Positions 11,565 through 24,828 are shown, counted from the stretch's first letter. The stretch: DNA of 64,000 nt from Lingula anatina (GCF_001039355.2 NW_019775380.1:723282-787281); one strand, 5' to 3'. Notes: generated by a model from the letters alone, not told the origin. A program made the numbers and translations.

Positions 11565-13745
11565 ACCTTTGCTTTTTCATATTTCTTTGTTTCTATACAC
11601 TTTTTTCAAAAACTGAAAAAGAAAAGAAACGGAAAACTAAAAAAGAAGAAGAATCTACTTTCTATCTATTAAACCTTTCAGTTTACTTATGTACCCAGCT
11701 TGCCCCAACAACCCTTTACCAGGAAGTCTGTAATGGAGTTTGGATTTCTTCACTCTAAGAATGAGAGTATGAAAAATGTATAGAGAAGAGTTATTGCTAT
11801 ACGAGTTTGTAATGTACACTATGTCTTAATTTCTTTTGATTTTACACGTATATAAATGCATTGGATTTAACTACTTGATGCAATGTACGTGTATCGCAGT
11901 TACCAGCATAAATCAGTTATATTTTCATAAACGTATCCTGGAGTGCATAAATTCAAAACTCCGTAAGTTTGTGTTTGACGTTTGCAAATCGAATCTGCAG
12001 GTGCGTTTAACGAACACATTTATCTGGAGAAAAGGAGCCTTTTCTTTTGTAAGTCTTTTCAATGCGTATGGAATATTAAAGGTGTCGGGATCTACTCGTT
12101 TAAAAAAAAAATAAATAAAAAAAATAAAAAAAAAAAAATAAAAAACAGATAAGTGAAAGTAAATACAGAAGGCAAGGTAATTATTATAAGAATACAATTA
12201 CCCTAGTCCAACCCCATGTATAAAAATCAGGAAATGAGTCAATTTAAAACACAAATTGTGAAACACCTAACTTGCCGTATATTGTGATTCTAGCTAGAAG
12301 TCACATTTTGTTCTTTTTGAATTATTTTGCTATTTGATCTGAATACATGTATCTTTTATAAACAATATATTTTCGACTTTTGCTCTAGGGGCTCAGCCTA
12401 AGCAGACGTAAGTCTCTCCCTATAGTCAGCAATGTAAACGTCTACATTGTCATTTGAGAATTGAATAAACAGACGTTTTGTTTAAAATATTTCTTGTCTT
12501 TTTGTCTTGACCATTAAGTAGTTCGCTAATGATAAGCCTCATAGCTTATTGTGTAAATCAATTGACAAACTCTGATCGATTTGTTAATTCTGATGATCCT
12601 GCCCAAAGGCAAGGAATTTGACTACTGCGAGAAACCGAACAAATGCTTCTTATGAAGTACGTGCCAGTTGAATTAGGCGTGCACAAATCTTCTTACTTTC
12701 TCAACAGCTGACGAAAGCAATATTACCGCGCTATTTACGTAACAGGACGAAGCAGGGTTTTGTTCCCGACGGAAAATAAAACCCTTCAATGAAACGAGAG
12801 ACATTGTGACTGCCGAACTTACTGTTGCGCAATGACAAGAGTTTAGATATCGTACAATTAGCAATTATTTAAGAACGAAAATTGTTTTTATATATCATTA
12901 CGTTAGTAATAGCCGCTAATGCAAGATAATACCCGCGCTGTGTAAAGACGTCATAAATCTGCCTTTCCTGATTTTGTTTTCAATTATTCCATAGGTGAAA
13001 AATTCTCAGCAAGATGCGCTTTGGTTATGTTTCATCCACATACTTTTTATAATTTTATTTCCTCATTTTCTTCATATTATTTTTCTCTTCTTTGGCAATC
13101 GATTACACGTCGTAGCAATATTTCGGAGATATTTCGTGAGTTTTCTCTCAAGTTAATTGATAAAACATTTAATCAAATAAGCATAAGCAATTAGCATGTA
13201 CATAATCGAGTGCGCTACCTGACAATCGTAAGTGCGAGTATCAAAATTCAATAAGCCTGTACCCCAAAAGTCAGTTTGCCAACTCAGTGACCCAAGTCGC
13301 CGGGTAAACTCCTATTGATTTATCGGTCCTCTGTCAATGTACTATCATATCACAACAACACACTTAGAAAGGCACTCGCCACGTGCTGCATTAAAAATTC
13401 ATTGGAACCTGACCTCGAGGGTTAGGAGGGCGGGAAGAAAGTGGCCAGAGAACGTGAAACTCTTGCCAAGTGACTTCTGTTGCACTCGGTGACTTATCAG
13501 AGTTTACGAATGAAGGAACAAGAAATTTGTAATCTACCGATCAGGAAAATGATTGTACAAGACAAACACGTAAAGAGGTCTGGGACATTGATCAGAATAA
13601 CAAATATAAATATATGTGAACGTGTGTGAAAGGTGCGTTTTCCAAAAATAATTTTTTGCAAATTATTGTTTAAATGGTTTCGGGTATTACTGTACAAGAG
13701 AATATTTGTGTTACTTCTAGAAATCAAGTTTCTGCGAGCATTATC

Positions 13746-16531
13746 ATGGAGGCGGAGAACAGGCGCTCAGGTAATGCACATGTATTTATATAATATATTT
13801 ATTCAAAAATATGTTGTAGCGTTGGGTGATAAAAAGTATATGCCAAAAGAACGATTTTAGTGGCGGTTGGTTGGTACTCTTGTGATATTTAACTTCAAAC
13901 AGCAACATACATTAACGTTATAGGTTTATTATATATATACTTCGACAAAGACAAAGGGAACTGTTGCATACACAATGTACGTTGTCTCTCAAATATTGAC
14001 AGAATTAATTATAAGAATAACATTTTCAATTCTTGAAAAGTATATTTTTAGAATTAATATTTCAGAATGATTCCCATACGTTTTGCATTCCTAACATAAA
14101 TCATAAGTCATACAGTAGCCAGCTTGCCTTAAAGCGATAGTGATAGAATGATTATTTATATTAGTTTCCCAGCGACTTTGATCCTGCATCCTCACAAACG
14201 TCTTTCAATTAAGTGAAGATGGTTTGCCTGAAGTGGAAAGTTTCCAGTAGTGATAATTCTAGAACAGATGTCCCCATATCATAAAGATTGCATTGTTTAT
14301 TGAAAATAAATGAAATTTCAAGGAAAAGAGATTAATCACTACCAATTTTATCAACAGAACAACATAATAAATGTTCTATATTGATTTCCAGGCGAGCGCC
14401 TTCTGGACATTCCTTGCAAAGTGTGCGGCGATAGAAGTTCTGGGAAACATTATGGAATATACACATGTGATGGTAAACACTCCTTTCTACATCAATTATT
14501 TTCCAATAACAAAAGACAAAAAAAAAGGTTGAAATTGCTTGGAGTTATTCCAAACACAAAGATTTTTCAATCCTTATCAATCCAGACCAGTTTCAGTTCC
14601 GAAATATTTTTACTGTTTTAGGTTGTTCCGGGTTCTTCAAGCGCAGTATTCACAGGAATCGTATGTACACTTGTAAGGCGCAGGGAGAGACGAATGGCAA
14701 GTGCCCAATAGACAAGACGCACAGGAACCAGTGCAGGGCATGTCGGCTTAGGAAGTGCTTCGAAGCAGATATGAATAAAGATGGTGAGTAAGCAATCTGC
14801 ACTTTTAAAAAATCTAGCATTTCCGTGTTCAGTTCCATTTTATTTCGAAACAAAAAAAAAAAGAATATTTGAAATCCGCAGAGAAAGATCTACATCAGAA
14901 TGTTATATGTTTTTAAAAGCTTTTCTTAAAGGGTAAACAATAACATCCACATTTTGAACTTCGTTTCTCCTCTAGCTGTACAACATGAGCGAGGACCACG
15001 AAAACCAAAGGAGAAGACCGCTAGTTACCCAGTCTACGTGGATGTCGCAAATTTGACTCCCCCCAGCAGCAGCTCCTTACAAATGCACGACATTCCCATG
15101 GACTTGAGGGTTGTTGCCAAGCCCCCAGCGAAGACACTGTCGCTTACAAACAGCGAAGTGCCAACTTTCCTACAAGGTCTTATGACGGCTGAACAGACCC
15201 AAGAATGCCCAATGATGACTCCGGCCCTGCACAACCAGGCTTTGCGGCTGGATCTCATCCGCGGATTGAACGGGGAGTACCCATCGGCCTTCAGGGTTCC
15301 CTCACAGTTATATGCCCGGGAATCACTCCAAGAAATTACCGCGCGCCTCCTGTTCTCTATCGTCAACTGGATTAGGCAGCTACCTGCATTTGGGACGCTT
15401 TCGAAGAAAGATCAGGTAAAACTAAAAGCCGTTGCATAGTTTGGCAATTATAGTGCTAATGTAAACTATTCAGCTGCTATCAGTTCGTTTAGTTTTGTAA
15501 CAACTGTAGAAAGCATCTGGTAGAGCGTATCTTAAGCTTTACTTTGTATAATTTGTATTGGTATATCTGGGGTCAAAGCAGAACAAAATTTTGGTCTTAA
15601 AATCAAGACCTTCCTCCTTCTGTAAACCTGAACATTATCTTAGAACCCAAAGGCTGTGTTATATTTTTACATTTACGTCAAGTTATTTTATCATGCTTCT
15701 GATCATTTGATGATTTTCAAGAGCCGTTAAAACTAGTTATAAATGATGTCTGCGTCGTTTTCCAGCTAGTCCTCTTGGGAGACACTTGGAAGGATCTGTT
15801 CATCTTAAATCTGGCACAATGGAATATTCCATTAGAGGTCCATTGCATCCTAGAATGTGCCAAACTCACGCCAGAAGAGGTATCGGGAGACAAAATGGCA
15901 GTCATTCTGTCTGAAATACGCTATATTCGGGACATTGTAGAGCGTCTAAAGCAGCAGGAATTGGATACAACGGAGTACGCTTGTCTGAAAGCCATATTGC
16001 TATTCAGAACTGGTAAGAAATGAACGTTTATGCCAAGTTACCTTTGCAGGTACTGGTAAAAGCATACGAAAAGAGTAAATACGTTTAGAGAAAATGAAAA
16101 ACGCTAAATTATTCCTTTTCCTTTTTTCGTTTTCTTTAATAATTATCTTTCATAAATTACCAAGGTACAAAATACAAAAATCTGGAACCCTCTGGTCGAT
16201 GATTTAGTTGTTTAAAAATAATTAAAAACAAAAAGATTCTTCATTTTTAAACTGATAAAGGGTTTTATTTTCTATAGAAACGGTCGACATCAGCAATGTG
16301 CATCAAATTGAAAGATTACAGGACCAGGCACAAGTTCTTCTTGGGGAATACTGCCGGCAAAGACACCCACTCATGCCGACAAGATTTGGCAAACTGTTGC
16401 TTATTCTGCCCTGCCTGCGAGTAGTGAGTGGTAGGCTTGTGGAAAAACTCTTCTTCCAGGAAACAATCGGCAGCATACCAATAGAAAGACTTGTTGCTGA
16501 CATATACTGCGGTGAAAAGAGTGCCAGTTAA
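13746..16531 (+). CDS. dsf: NR2E-family nuclear receptor, Dissatisfaction (NR2E4)-like
   Basis: Six exons (13746-13770, 14392-14472, 14622-14783, 14976-15415, 15766-16012, 16278-16531) join in frame to 402 residues with start and stop. The DNA-binding domain (about residues 17-95) has all eight zinc cysteines, from [14 protein letters not shown] to CRACRLRKC. Its P-box [10 protein letters not shown] is typical of the NR2E group, followed by [13 protein letters not shown]. The second finger has nine residues between its first two cysteines ([11 protein letters not shown]), as in Drosophila Dsf, against seven in Tailless/TLX. The ligand-binding domain (about 200-402) includes [17 protein letters not shown] and a C-terminal helix near [10 protein letters not shown]. 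The hinge is short compared with the long low-complexity hinge of fly Dsf. It is expected to be a nuclear, probably repressive transcription factor; neural expression would be inferred from the family. Sister identity as Tailless or PNR is less likely but not excluded. Confidence 0.88.
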
Positions 16532-16659
16532 TTTCGATTTGGACGTTGCATCAGTTGAGCCACATGAGCCTCACTGAATCTCATACTTTGTGCCCGTTTC
16601 CACAGCTATCACACTTCAGCTGCCCTAAAAATGCAGGGGCGTCTGCTGGTCGCGAATGT

Positions 16660-16815
16660 AGGGTCCGGAATAACAGAGAGTCCGGAGGACACTCTATATT
16701 AAGAATATTCAGGGTCCGGAGGTACCCTGTATTTCAAAGCAGGACCCCTGGTTTCTGAATCTGTCAGTCCGGGACTCTGTATCACACCGGACTCTCAGTT
16801 CCGTCACACCGGTTT
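16660..16815. repeat. GTCCGG-rich patch with internal repeats
   Basis: The words GTCCGG, AGTCCGG, CACCGG and their complements recur within about 150 bases, some facing each other (GGGTCCGG against CCGGACTC). It looks like a degraded small inverted-repeat element. No family was recognised. Confidence 0.35.
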
Positions 16816-17096
16816 ATTTTCCAAAAATAATGTTTGTTTATATTTTTGCAATACATTTTGCTGTTTGGTGTCTGTATGTTTGGCAGCGTCGTTTAAGTCC
16901 GATACGCCTGTTGTTCAACTTACAAGTGTCAAACCGTATTTATGTTTAACTTCAAAACTGCTATTAGCTATTCTTCTTATTATTTGATAAAATGGCAGGC
17001 TCAGGTCGAAACTCAGCATGATCGGTTGATTTTTATGAAAGGTATCAATTTCTGAGTGTATTTTAGCGACGTTCACGTAAATAGTCTGAAAGTTCC

Positions 17097-17102
17097 AATA
17101 AA
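17097..17102 (+). terminator. Candidate poly(A) signal of the nuclear receptor
   Basis: An AATAAA lies about 570 bases after the receptor stop codon and is the first on this strand. Confidence 0.35.
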
Positions 17103-18615
17103 ACTTATAGCAATGGGAATGGATTTTTTCTTTAGTGTCTGTATATTTGCTAGCTTCGCAATGTAGTTTTAGTCGCAGGCTAGGCACAAATGTGCAATAT
17201 TGGTAAATTAAACGCCTACTATGATTTGTGCGTGGAAGCACATGTACATGTATTTGATCTTCACGCGTACTAATCTGTGGATGACGCCTGTGGATTTTCT
17301 TTTTTACCCATAACCTCATCAAGTGCCGATCCATTACTTACAGTATTGATTGATGTCAATTTAATCCTTCCCGGAACTAATGAACCCTAGATAATGGTAC
17401 AGTGGTGGTTTTAGGGGGGTGTCAGATGGTCATGACCCCTTCGATTTCTGAAAAAAATCACACCAATGGTGGTTCTCCAGGTAAAAATTATGAATTAGCA
17501 CAAGCATATGGGGTTTCATATATTTATATGTATGACATTTCTTCTTTAATGTTTGAGGGTAATAGTTCGCCACTGTACATGCATTTGACCGTGACCATTC
17601 GTGAACAGTTTCATCCACAGTCCCTCGACTAAAATGAGCCGTACCTGTCTGTAATTTGCATAACAATAACTTGCTCACGGTAGTGCGATCTGTTTTTCCG
17701 AATGCTCACTAGGCAGTAAGACACAGCTGGGTGAAGACGCAATGTTGTTCAACGTGTGGTGCAGTTGCAAGATCGAGCTTTTATGAGGCGTAGAAGCAAA
17801 TGCATGTTTCGTAAGTATCACTTTTTCATCAGTAACCTATGTCAGTTGATAGAAAGAGTAGAAGAATGCAAGAAAATTTACGAAAAGTATTTACTAGTAT
17901 ATTTGTTATACTGTTATATTTTGCCTGCCGTTTCTGTTATGTCACTCAAAGTATCATTAAGCAAATTAGTAAATGGGCATACTACTAAAAAGATCATAGA
18001 ATGATTTAGATGATAATACCGTACTTGTCACTGTTCTGAGCTTTTGATTCTTAGACAAGCGTGCCCCATGAACGTGTACATCAATTTTATAGTCAAAGTT
18101 TATCAAGAATTCAAACGTCTCCTTTTACGACAATCACGATGGTTTAAAATATAAAATCAGTTTTTGTAGGTTTGTTTATTTTATTATACATGTACCTGTA
18201 AAATGTTTGTAAGCAGTGTTGAAATACTGGAAATGGTTTAAACTAAAGCGAAATATGGCTCCCAAACGCGTGGTGCAAAGCGACTTTAGATATTACAACA
18301 TAACATAGTAGGTAAAATAAATAAACGCCCCTTGTGATGATCTCCACAAATTAGAGAAGTGTTTTCAATATTTATTTTTTCAAAGCAAAACACCTGAAAT
18401 ATCTTTATTACTAACTTAAGGTCTTAATTTTGGCGTTAGGCAACATAGTTATCGATTCCTTTTTTGGGGTGCTATCTGAGCCTGAACTTTGGACAAGTCA
18501 GTAAACACCCACATCATTTCAAGTATCCTCTTCTCTTACATGTAAAATGCATTGGTCGTATTTTCCGAGTCTCCCCGTTTCGTCAGATATTGCTAAAATT
18601 ACCTTCTCATTTCAG

Positions 18616-18731
18616 AAGTCCACTGAGATGCTGAGAACTGCACGACACTCGCCTGCTAGCAACCAAGCCGGTCATTCACGTTCTGGAACCCTACGCACAC
18701 CCATGCATCTTTTGTTTTAAAATTGAATAAA
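18616..18731 (+). other. Candidate terminal exon with poly(A) signal
   Basis: An AG acceptor after a T/C-rich tract (ends 18615) is followed by 34 open codons, a TAA at about 18718-18720 and AATAAA at 18726-18731. The order acceptor, short frame, stop, poly(A) signal fits a last exon, but no upstream partner was found and the peptide (starts KSTEMLRTARHS) is not recognised. Confidence 0.25.
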
Positions 18732-19614
18732 AACGTTTGTAATTACTTGTTTTTTATTTCGATATGAAATAATGATAAAAATATTAGTAATAGTAGATGG
18801 TTAGGGGTAAAGTTATGAAGATATGATTATTGTCTGTGCACTTTCAAATTAAATCTGTTAAAAATGATCTGTAATCATTGTGTTTGGGATAGATGATTTC
18901 TACAGTAACAGAAGATGTCTTAAATCGAATGTTTTAAAAGGTTTGTTAATATGCCCAGTATTTTGTAAATAACTGAAGTTGAGAATTTAAAAAATACATC
19001 CGCAGGATTTTCCAACAGCCCACATTTATAAATATAATTTTTATGAATATACGATCTTGCCTTTTTGAAAATCTGCCCTACATTTTATTATATGGAGAGA
19101 AGTTTTTTTTTATATCTATTGGATTAAACAAGTTCGTCCTTCGGGAAATAATTTTCTTAATTTAATATAGGTCCATGTTTTAAGGGTTCTGGTTTGCTTC
19201 AGAAAATTTATTCAAATTTCACGACCTCATCAGATTAATACTTCAATCTTAAATTAAAACAAATATGAGAGATCATGACACACTTTAGAAAAGGCAACAG
19301 TTGAAATTTGCTCCACCCAAAAATTAGGTCTGCATATTCCAATATATTTGAAAATATCTCATTAAAATCATAAATATTGATCTTTTGATTTAATTTTGTG
19401 ACCTAGATTTATTTCTACACAGTCCCAAATGTGCAGACAAAAAGGTAATCTTTTTAATAAATTGTAAAAAATGTAGTTTTTTAGCCAAATAATTTAATGT
19501 CTTTTTCTACATGATACAAAGTCTTAACCCCTTAAAACTTGGTAAAACAATACTAAAAATATAGTGTTCTTTTATACACCTAATTGCAGTGGCATTGATA
19601 TGTAATTTTGTGAT

Positions 19615-19615
19615 N
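19615..19615. other. Assembly gap (single N)
   Basis: The N lies 188 bases before the first visible kelch exon. Missing sequence here may hold upstream exons of that gene. Confidence 0.95.
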
Positions 19616-19677
19616 ATGCAGGTCTATATATATATATAGTTGACTACAAATCATGTCTGCATGTGTATATGAAACAA

Positions 19678-19680
<3 letters not shown>

Positions 19681-19711
<31 letters not shown>
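19681..19711. repeat. (CA)n microsatellite
   Basis: About 15 CA units lie just upstream of the first visible kelch exon. Confidence 0.95.
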
Positions 19712-19713
<2 letters not shown>

Positions 19714-19802
19714 ATATAATACTATGAATTAATCTTTCAGAGGTGACAGCCTCTCAATCCATTTTTAATGAAAATCTTTTAAAGCCATTTTCCCTTTCTC
19801 AG

Positions 19803-21242
19803 CTTGTGATTACAAGGGTCATCTCTACGTGTCTGGAGGTTTTGGCTACAAGAACACCACCCTCTGCTATAAACCTGAAGACAATGAGTGGACATCAAAA
19901 GCACCCATGATAAAGGAAAGGTCTTACCACAGCATGCTAGCAGTGGAAGACAAGATCTATGTGCTTGGTGGGTGTAGAAGATGTGGGCCAAGGACACCAG
20001 AGGATGATAATTTGGAAGATTTAGGGGTATGTGTGGGCACAGTCTATATTTTTCATTATAAGGCTCACAATGAATGAGAGCCTATTTATGACTCCTCCAT
20101 CCCAGATTACCCCAAAAATTAGTCCCAACTTTGCCAAACTTTTTCTATATTGCAGAAAAATTCCCTAGAAATTTAAATACTTTTCTTAAAATTCAATGAA
20201 TAGCCAGGCTAAAATCACTGAGAAAATCAAGATCCCTTAACCTATTTTTGAGTTCTAAATAATTGATTTTGGAAAATCACCCTGTTAATTCTCATACAGT
20301 TTGTTTCTCCATTACTACAAAGTTTCAGAATGAGAATCTCACTAGCTTAGCATAGTAATATATAATTAATGTGATTATCAGAGTAAATCTTCATCAGCAC
20401 TGTGTTCCAGCACAGTCATCCCCAATAAGTTACTAAGTGGGGTTATTAAGTTAGTAAATTTGCCCTTTATAGTCTGATAAATAAACAAGAAATAAAATTA
20501 CTAATATTCTAATATTTTTGGCTCTGATTACATCTGTTAAAATGTCATGTATTAGTACACTGAATGTATTGTAGACTGGTACTCTGAAGTATTTACTAGA
20601 TATGAACCCCATTTCAGTTCATGTTGTGGATTCTATTATATACAGTTTAATATGTATACAGTCTTACTTAGCATAAAAATGTTTAGATTGCCCGTGGCAT
20701 CATTTTCTTATACTTAAAAATGTGTATTAGAGTAAAATTAATTTAAAATCAAGACCAATTTTTAGGCTAAAATTCTTTTGTGAAACTGGTCCTACATGTA
20801 GGTCTTTATGGATGTGTCCAACCATGAAGAGTATATAGCAACCTCCTGCATATATGGCACTCATAATAAATATGGCACTCATAAATATAATTATGCATTT
20901 AATAGTCAACAAAGTGTGTTTTCAATGGTGTGTTTCACAAAGAAACTTACATTTAGACATTTTGTGTTTATATTTCAGTGTGAGGTTTATGATCCATTGA
21001 CAGATCAGTGGACAAGTATTTCCTGGATTCACCAGAAACTGAGCTGTACTGCGGCTGTGGCACTGGACCAGAGCATTTTCTGTTTCGGAGGATACTCTTT
21101 TTTTCATGTCAAGGAAGTAAACTTAGTTCAGATATGCAATACTAAAAAATTATCCTGGAGCAGCAAGAGCATGTGCAGGAATCCTGTTAATTACTATACT
21201 GCTGTACTTTTGTGGATGACCAATGCCAGTTTGAAGCATTGA
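19803..21242 (+). CDS. Kelch-repeat protein, C-terminal part (5' end missing)
   Basis: Two exons are visible: 19803-20026 (acceptor AG at 19801-19802) and 20979-21242, ending in TGA. They splice in phase 0 and give about 162 residues. Kelch signatures are clear: GHLYVSGGFG then NEWTSKAPM, DKIYVLGG, and YDPLTDQWTS after the splice; a later blade has SIFCFGGYSF and KKLSWSSKS. Only about three kelch repeats are present, so the rest of the beta-propeller, and any BTB/BACK domains, must lie upstream. In BTB-kelch (KLHL) proteins this propeller binds substrates of a CUL3 ubiquitin ligase. That role is only suggested here, since no BTB exon is seen. The first exon begins inside a codon, so it is not the start of the gene. 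Confidence 0.75.
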
Positions 21243-22800
21243 ATGAGTAGTACAGTATATATACGTATCAACCATACGTTTTTCAAATTCCTGATTTCTG
21301 TTATCTGACATTTCCAAGATTACCTATTTTCAGTCACTCACCAAAACTTTCCAACATTAAGCCTACAAATCTTTCAAAGCTGTTAAAATGAATATTTTAC
21401 GTTTTTCTAAAATTTGTTTTGGGGTAATTCTTTTTGAAAATGATCAAAATTCAATTTTTTTACATTTGACATGTAATAACCATACATCAGTTTATTTGGA
21501 GATTTTGATGGCCGTATGACACACATGCATTTATATATTTTGAGCATTCCATAAACCACAAAGGAGTCTTTCAATAATTATTAATCTGCCTCGGTTTTTA
21601 TGACTAAACTGTGCAGGTTTCAAGGACTGATCCATAGTTCAAGTACCTCTATTTTTCACTTTGTCATTTTTAAATTTAAATTATTCTTTGGGAGGAGTTT
21701 GGAAATGGCTAACTACGTGTGTGCAGGGGCACATACATACACGTGAATGTGAAACAATGACATTGTTAAAACTGTGAGAGAAAACCTCAAGTAGCAAACA
21801 ATTTACCTCATCTTTTTCTAGGCTCTCTGAATTTCTATGTGATGTGTACATCCATGTGCTCATTTTACACATTTGTTGAAAGTTCAATTTCCTTTTTAGT
21901 CTGATATTTACCAGCATTATCATATGGTAATGTTCTGATCATGTTGGTACATGTACATGTAGCATCCTGTGCTGCATGTTTGATCTTGATGTAAGGTACA
22001 TAAAGCACTCTAGATAACACCTTCCTTCAACTAGCAATATTTGACTTCTTTTTGAAAAAGTCATCACTAACTGTGCAATAGTGTTAAACGTTGTGTGTTC
22101 TTAAACTTGGTATAAGATACACTGGAAAGATTTAATTTTCATAAAAGGGTGGTTCTATTTACGTTTTAGGAACCCCAGTGGCATTAGTGCAATTGCATGC
22201 TGTCTGACAGACAACAAGTTTTCTCTTTAAATTATTATTTTTTTCAGTGGATATTGGTTTAACTTCAGGTGTGGTTGTTATAACATGTTTTAATAGTTTT
22301 CTTGTTTAATTGATTTGTATGATAGTCTTATGAAAAATTGTTAAAACAGTTTTTATACATACATGTATCTAGTTTGAAAGTGCTGTTGCTTAGCATCAAA
22401 TGTTTACTTTTGTTAAGTATTTTTATCAGACTGATTGAAACTAGGAATTGGCACTGAGGCAGTTTGACTATTTGATAGGTCATAGCTATTGTGGTTTTTT
22501 AACATTTCAAGCTTAAATGTGAAGTTGTATGATGTTAGTAATTGTTAGTTTTTTTTTCACATATCGCTTATGTCAATTCATAATTAACACTTTGATACTG
22601 TTGATACTCTAAAAGTTTTGTTTTGATAATTTAAATTTAGCACCTTTCTGTGTTATCGATTGAAACATTTAAATCTATGGTCATGTTTGACATAATATTC
22701 ATTCTCTTAAAAGAATGTCTAGAAATAACGATACTCATGGCCCAAGCAATAACTCATTGAAATAAAAAATAATTTTGTAATGTATATCTGATAAAATAAA
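21243..22800 (+). other. Long 3'UTR of the kelch gene with poly(A) signal
   Basis: No coding potential was seen. An AATAAA at 22795-22800 is followed by a T-rich stretch and would give a 1.56-kb 3'UTR. Earlier signals cannot be excluded. Confidence 0.4.
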
Positions 22801-24478
22801 AGTGTTTTAAGTATTTTCTTTTTCTATTTTATTGATGTAAAACTTAGGATTGGTACTTATTGACTTATTTAATGTGATACATTGTAAATGCCTGAATATA
22901 CATTCAAAATTTAGCTAATTCAATAACAATTCAATAGATAGAAAAATAGATATATATTACTTCAACAAGCAAGGAGAGTGTAAAGTTGGATTGGCCATCT
23001 TGTTTACTGCCTCAATTAAGTGTAATCAAAATTTGATTCAAGTTCCTAAAAGTATACCTTTTTGTGCACAATATGGCACATATTAAAACTGAATAAAGCA
23101 GTAAATGGCCTGTAAAAATCACTAAACTGTTAGTATAGTTATATTGTATTCTATTTATTTAAGACACTATGAAAGAATTTAGCATGGTTTCAACATAAGT
23201 ATTACGCTCAAGTTGTTTTGAAAACGGCATTTTGTAGAAAAGGTGTTTTTCTGTTTTTATTTCTTGAGCATATGTATAGCAACCAGGCGTCTAAAACTGT
23301 TATCACAGAACTTGTGGCACATTTTTTCTCCTATTGAACCATCAAATTAAATTAGCTGCAAATATTTTTGTAGGACTTATTCTATAGTTACTAACAGGTG
23401 TACTGATTTATTTTTATTGGAGGTGCAATATAAACAATCTCTGTTTATGGACTAGAAGTGTTTCTTTAGATTGGCCTCTGTATTCCCCCACATTTGTTGA
23501 GACAGTATTGTGAAATTGTTGTTACAATCGTGAATGGCTAGCAGGTTAATTCATGTTAATCCTGAATGGAACTGTGTGGTCACCAAACACTGCACTGGTC
23601 CATATAGTCTCATTAACTGGCATCAGTTTCAAATGTGACCATTCCGAAGGTTGTGAAGTATTTGTTACATGATAAGGTGAATTACACAGAGGTTGATAAT
23701 GATAGAAGATAAGATGAAAAAATTCCTTGAACAGAGTATTGAAACTGTCTGAGGAAGGTAAGTTCTATTCTTCTCCACTCCCTCCAAGACTTGTTTGATG
23801 CTTCTATTGAGTGTCTGTAGTATATGTAAAGAAAAAAGGGCAGCTGTTTAAAAAAAACCAAATGCTCTTTAGATTCACAACTCTGAAAGAAAATGGTAGG
23901 TGATAATTTATAATTGTGTTCATCAGTAATTTATTTGACTTTGATTTAATCATTTTCGGGCAGTAACAAGGAACTGGATAGAAACATTTCAAGAAATGTA
24001 GTGAAAATAAGCCCAAGTTTTACAAAGAATCTCAAGCTGGAAATCTTAAGTTCAGTAGTGATTTTAGTTTATTTGCACTTGATGCATAGAACTACATTAG
24101 TTTTTTTTTTTTTTTTTTTTTTTAATGTGTTATGTGTATCACAGTGCAATTTATTTACATTGAACCCTAAATGTGGCAATTGATTTTTTTTTTTTGACCA
24201 TGCAGTGAATTGTGCCAAATTAGAAAAATTAGTTGAATCACTTTAGATGAAGGCATAAAAAATACCTGTGGTTCTTTCAACATCAGATTTTTATCCATTC
24301 AAGCCTATTAGAATTGCATATTTTGAAAAACAAGCTGAAATGATTTACTAAAAGAAATTACCACTGTCGAAAGGGCTGCATTTGTGCATATTCTATTTTT
24401 TAGCACTTCAGTATTGGCAAAACACCACTTCTAATCATACATAAACACTTTTACTCATTCCAGACTTATTTGTTGAAA
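22801..24478. other. AT-rich noncoding stretch
   Basis: I see no coding exon. A GTAAGT-type donor after 23757 (GAAGGTAAGTT) could end a noncoding first exon of the gene that follows, but nothing else supports it. A poly-T run lies at 24101-24123. Confidence 0.4.
24101..24123. repeat. Poly-T run
   Basis: The run is 23 uninterrupted T. Confidence 0.9.
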
Positions 24479-24827
24479 ATGCAGAGACTGCGCTACAAGC
24501 AATCAGCATCCGTCCAGGACAAACATGTATTGTTTGAAGTGATGCATTCCCCAATCAAAAACAAGCCTTTATTTTCTAAACATGAACGATTAAAAAACGA
24601 GTGTAATCAGGAGGTGAAAAGACTTGACTATGAGAAAAGAACACTTCTTCACATATTAGAAAGAGACCAGCTGAGTATTGAAAACAGAAAAAGTGTTCAT
24701 GACAGGAGTCAGAGTGCCAGTTTAGTACCATCTACTGACAAAAAATTCGGTCAGTTATATAGAGATGCTCCCCATAATTCATCAGATGAAATTGGATCTA
24801 GACCAAGGACAATGTTCAGCAGATCAA
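24479..24827 (+). CDS. Unrecognised protein, N-terminal part, cut by a gap
   Basis: After an acceptor AG (24462-24463), an ATG at 24479 opens a frame of 116 codons that runs into the N at 24828. The protein is very polar and rich in Lys, Arg, Glu and Ser (for example KHERLKNECNQEVKRLDYEKR), suggesting a helical or coiled-coil segment followed by a Ser-rich tail. No family was recognised. The bases after the N can continue open for about 30 codons only if the gap is ignored, so the true continuation is unknown. The reading frame is AT-poor compared with its flanks, which supports real coding sequence. Confidence 0.5.
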
Positions 24828-24828
24828 N
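24828..24828. other. Assembly gap (single N)
   Basis: The N interrupts an open reading frame. Confidence 0.95.

Larger units (their letters stand above)
9402..13745. other. Noncoding stretch before the nuclear receptor coding exons
   Basis: No convincing coding exon was seen. It may be the first intron of the receptor gene if the 9.3 kb promoter belongs to it. It contains the gap-flanking 264-bp perfect duplication (11036-11564), an A-rich block at 12100-12145, and many possible regulatory words that cannot be assigned from one sequence. Confidence 0.45.
16532..19614. other. Noncoding stretch: receptor 3'UTR and intergenic DNA
   Basis: The receptor 3'UTR starts here, with an AATAAA at 17097-17102. 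A GTCCGG-rich repeated patch lies at 16660-16810. No open frame looks like a protein. One possible terminal exon (18616-18720) is listed separately. The region ends at a gap (19615). Confidence 0.45.

Noticed and set aside
16915-17334. Minus-strand open frame of 139 codons
   Set aside because: It has no recognisable domain, biased composition from AT-rich DNA, and lies in the presumed receptor 3' region.
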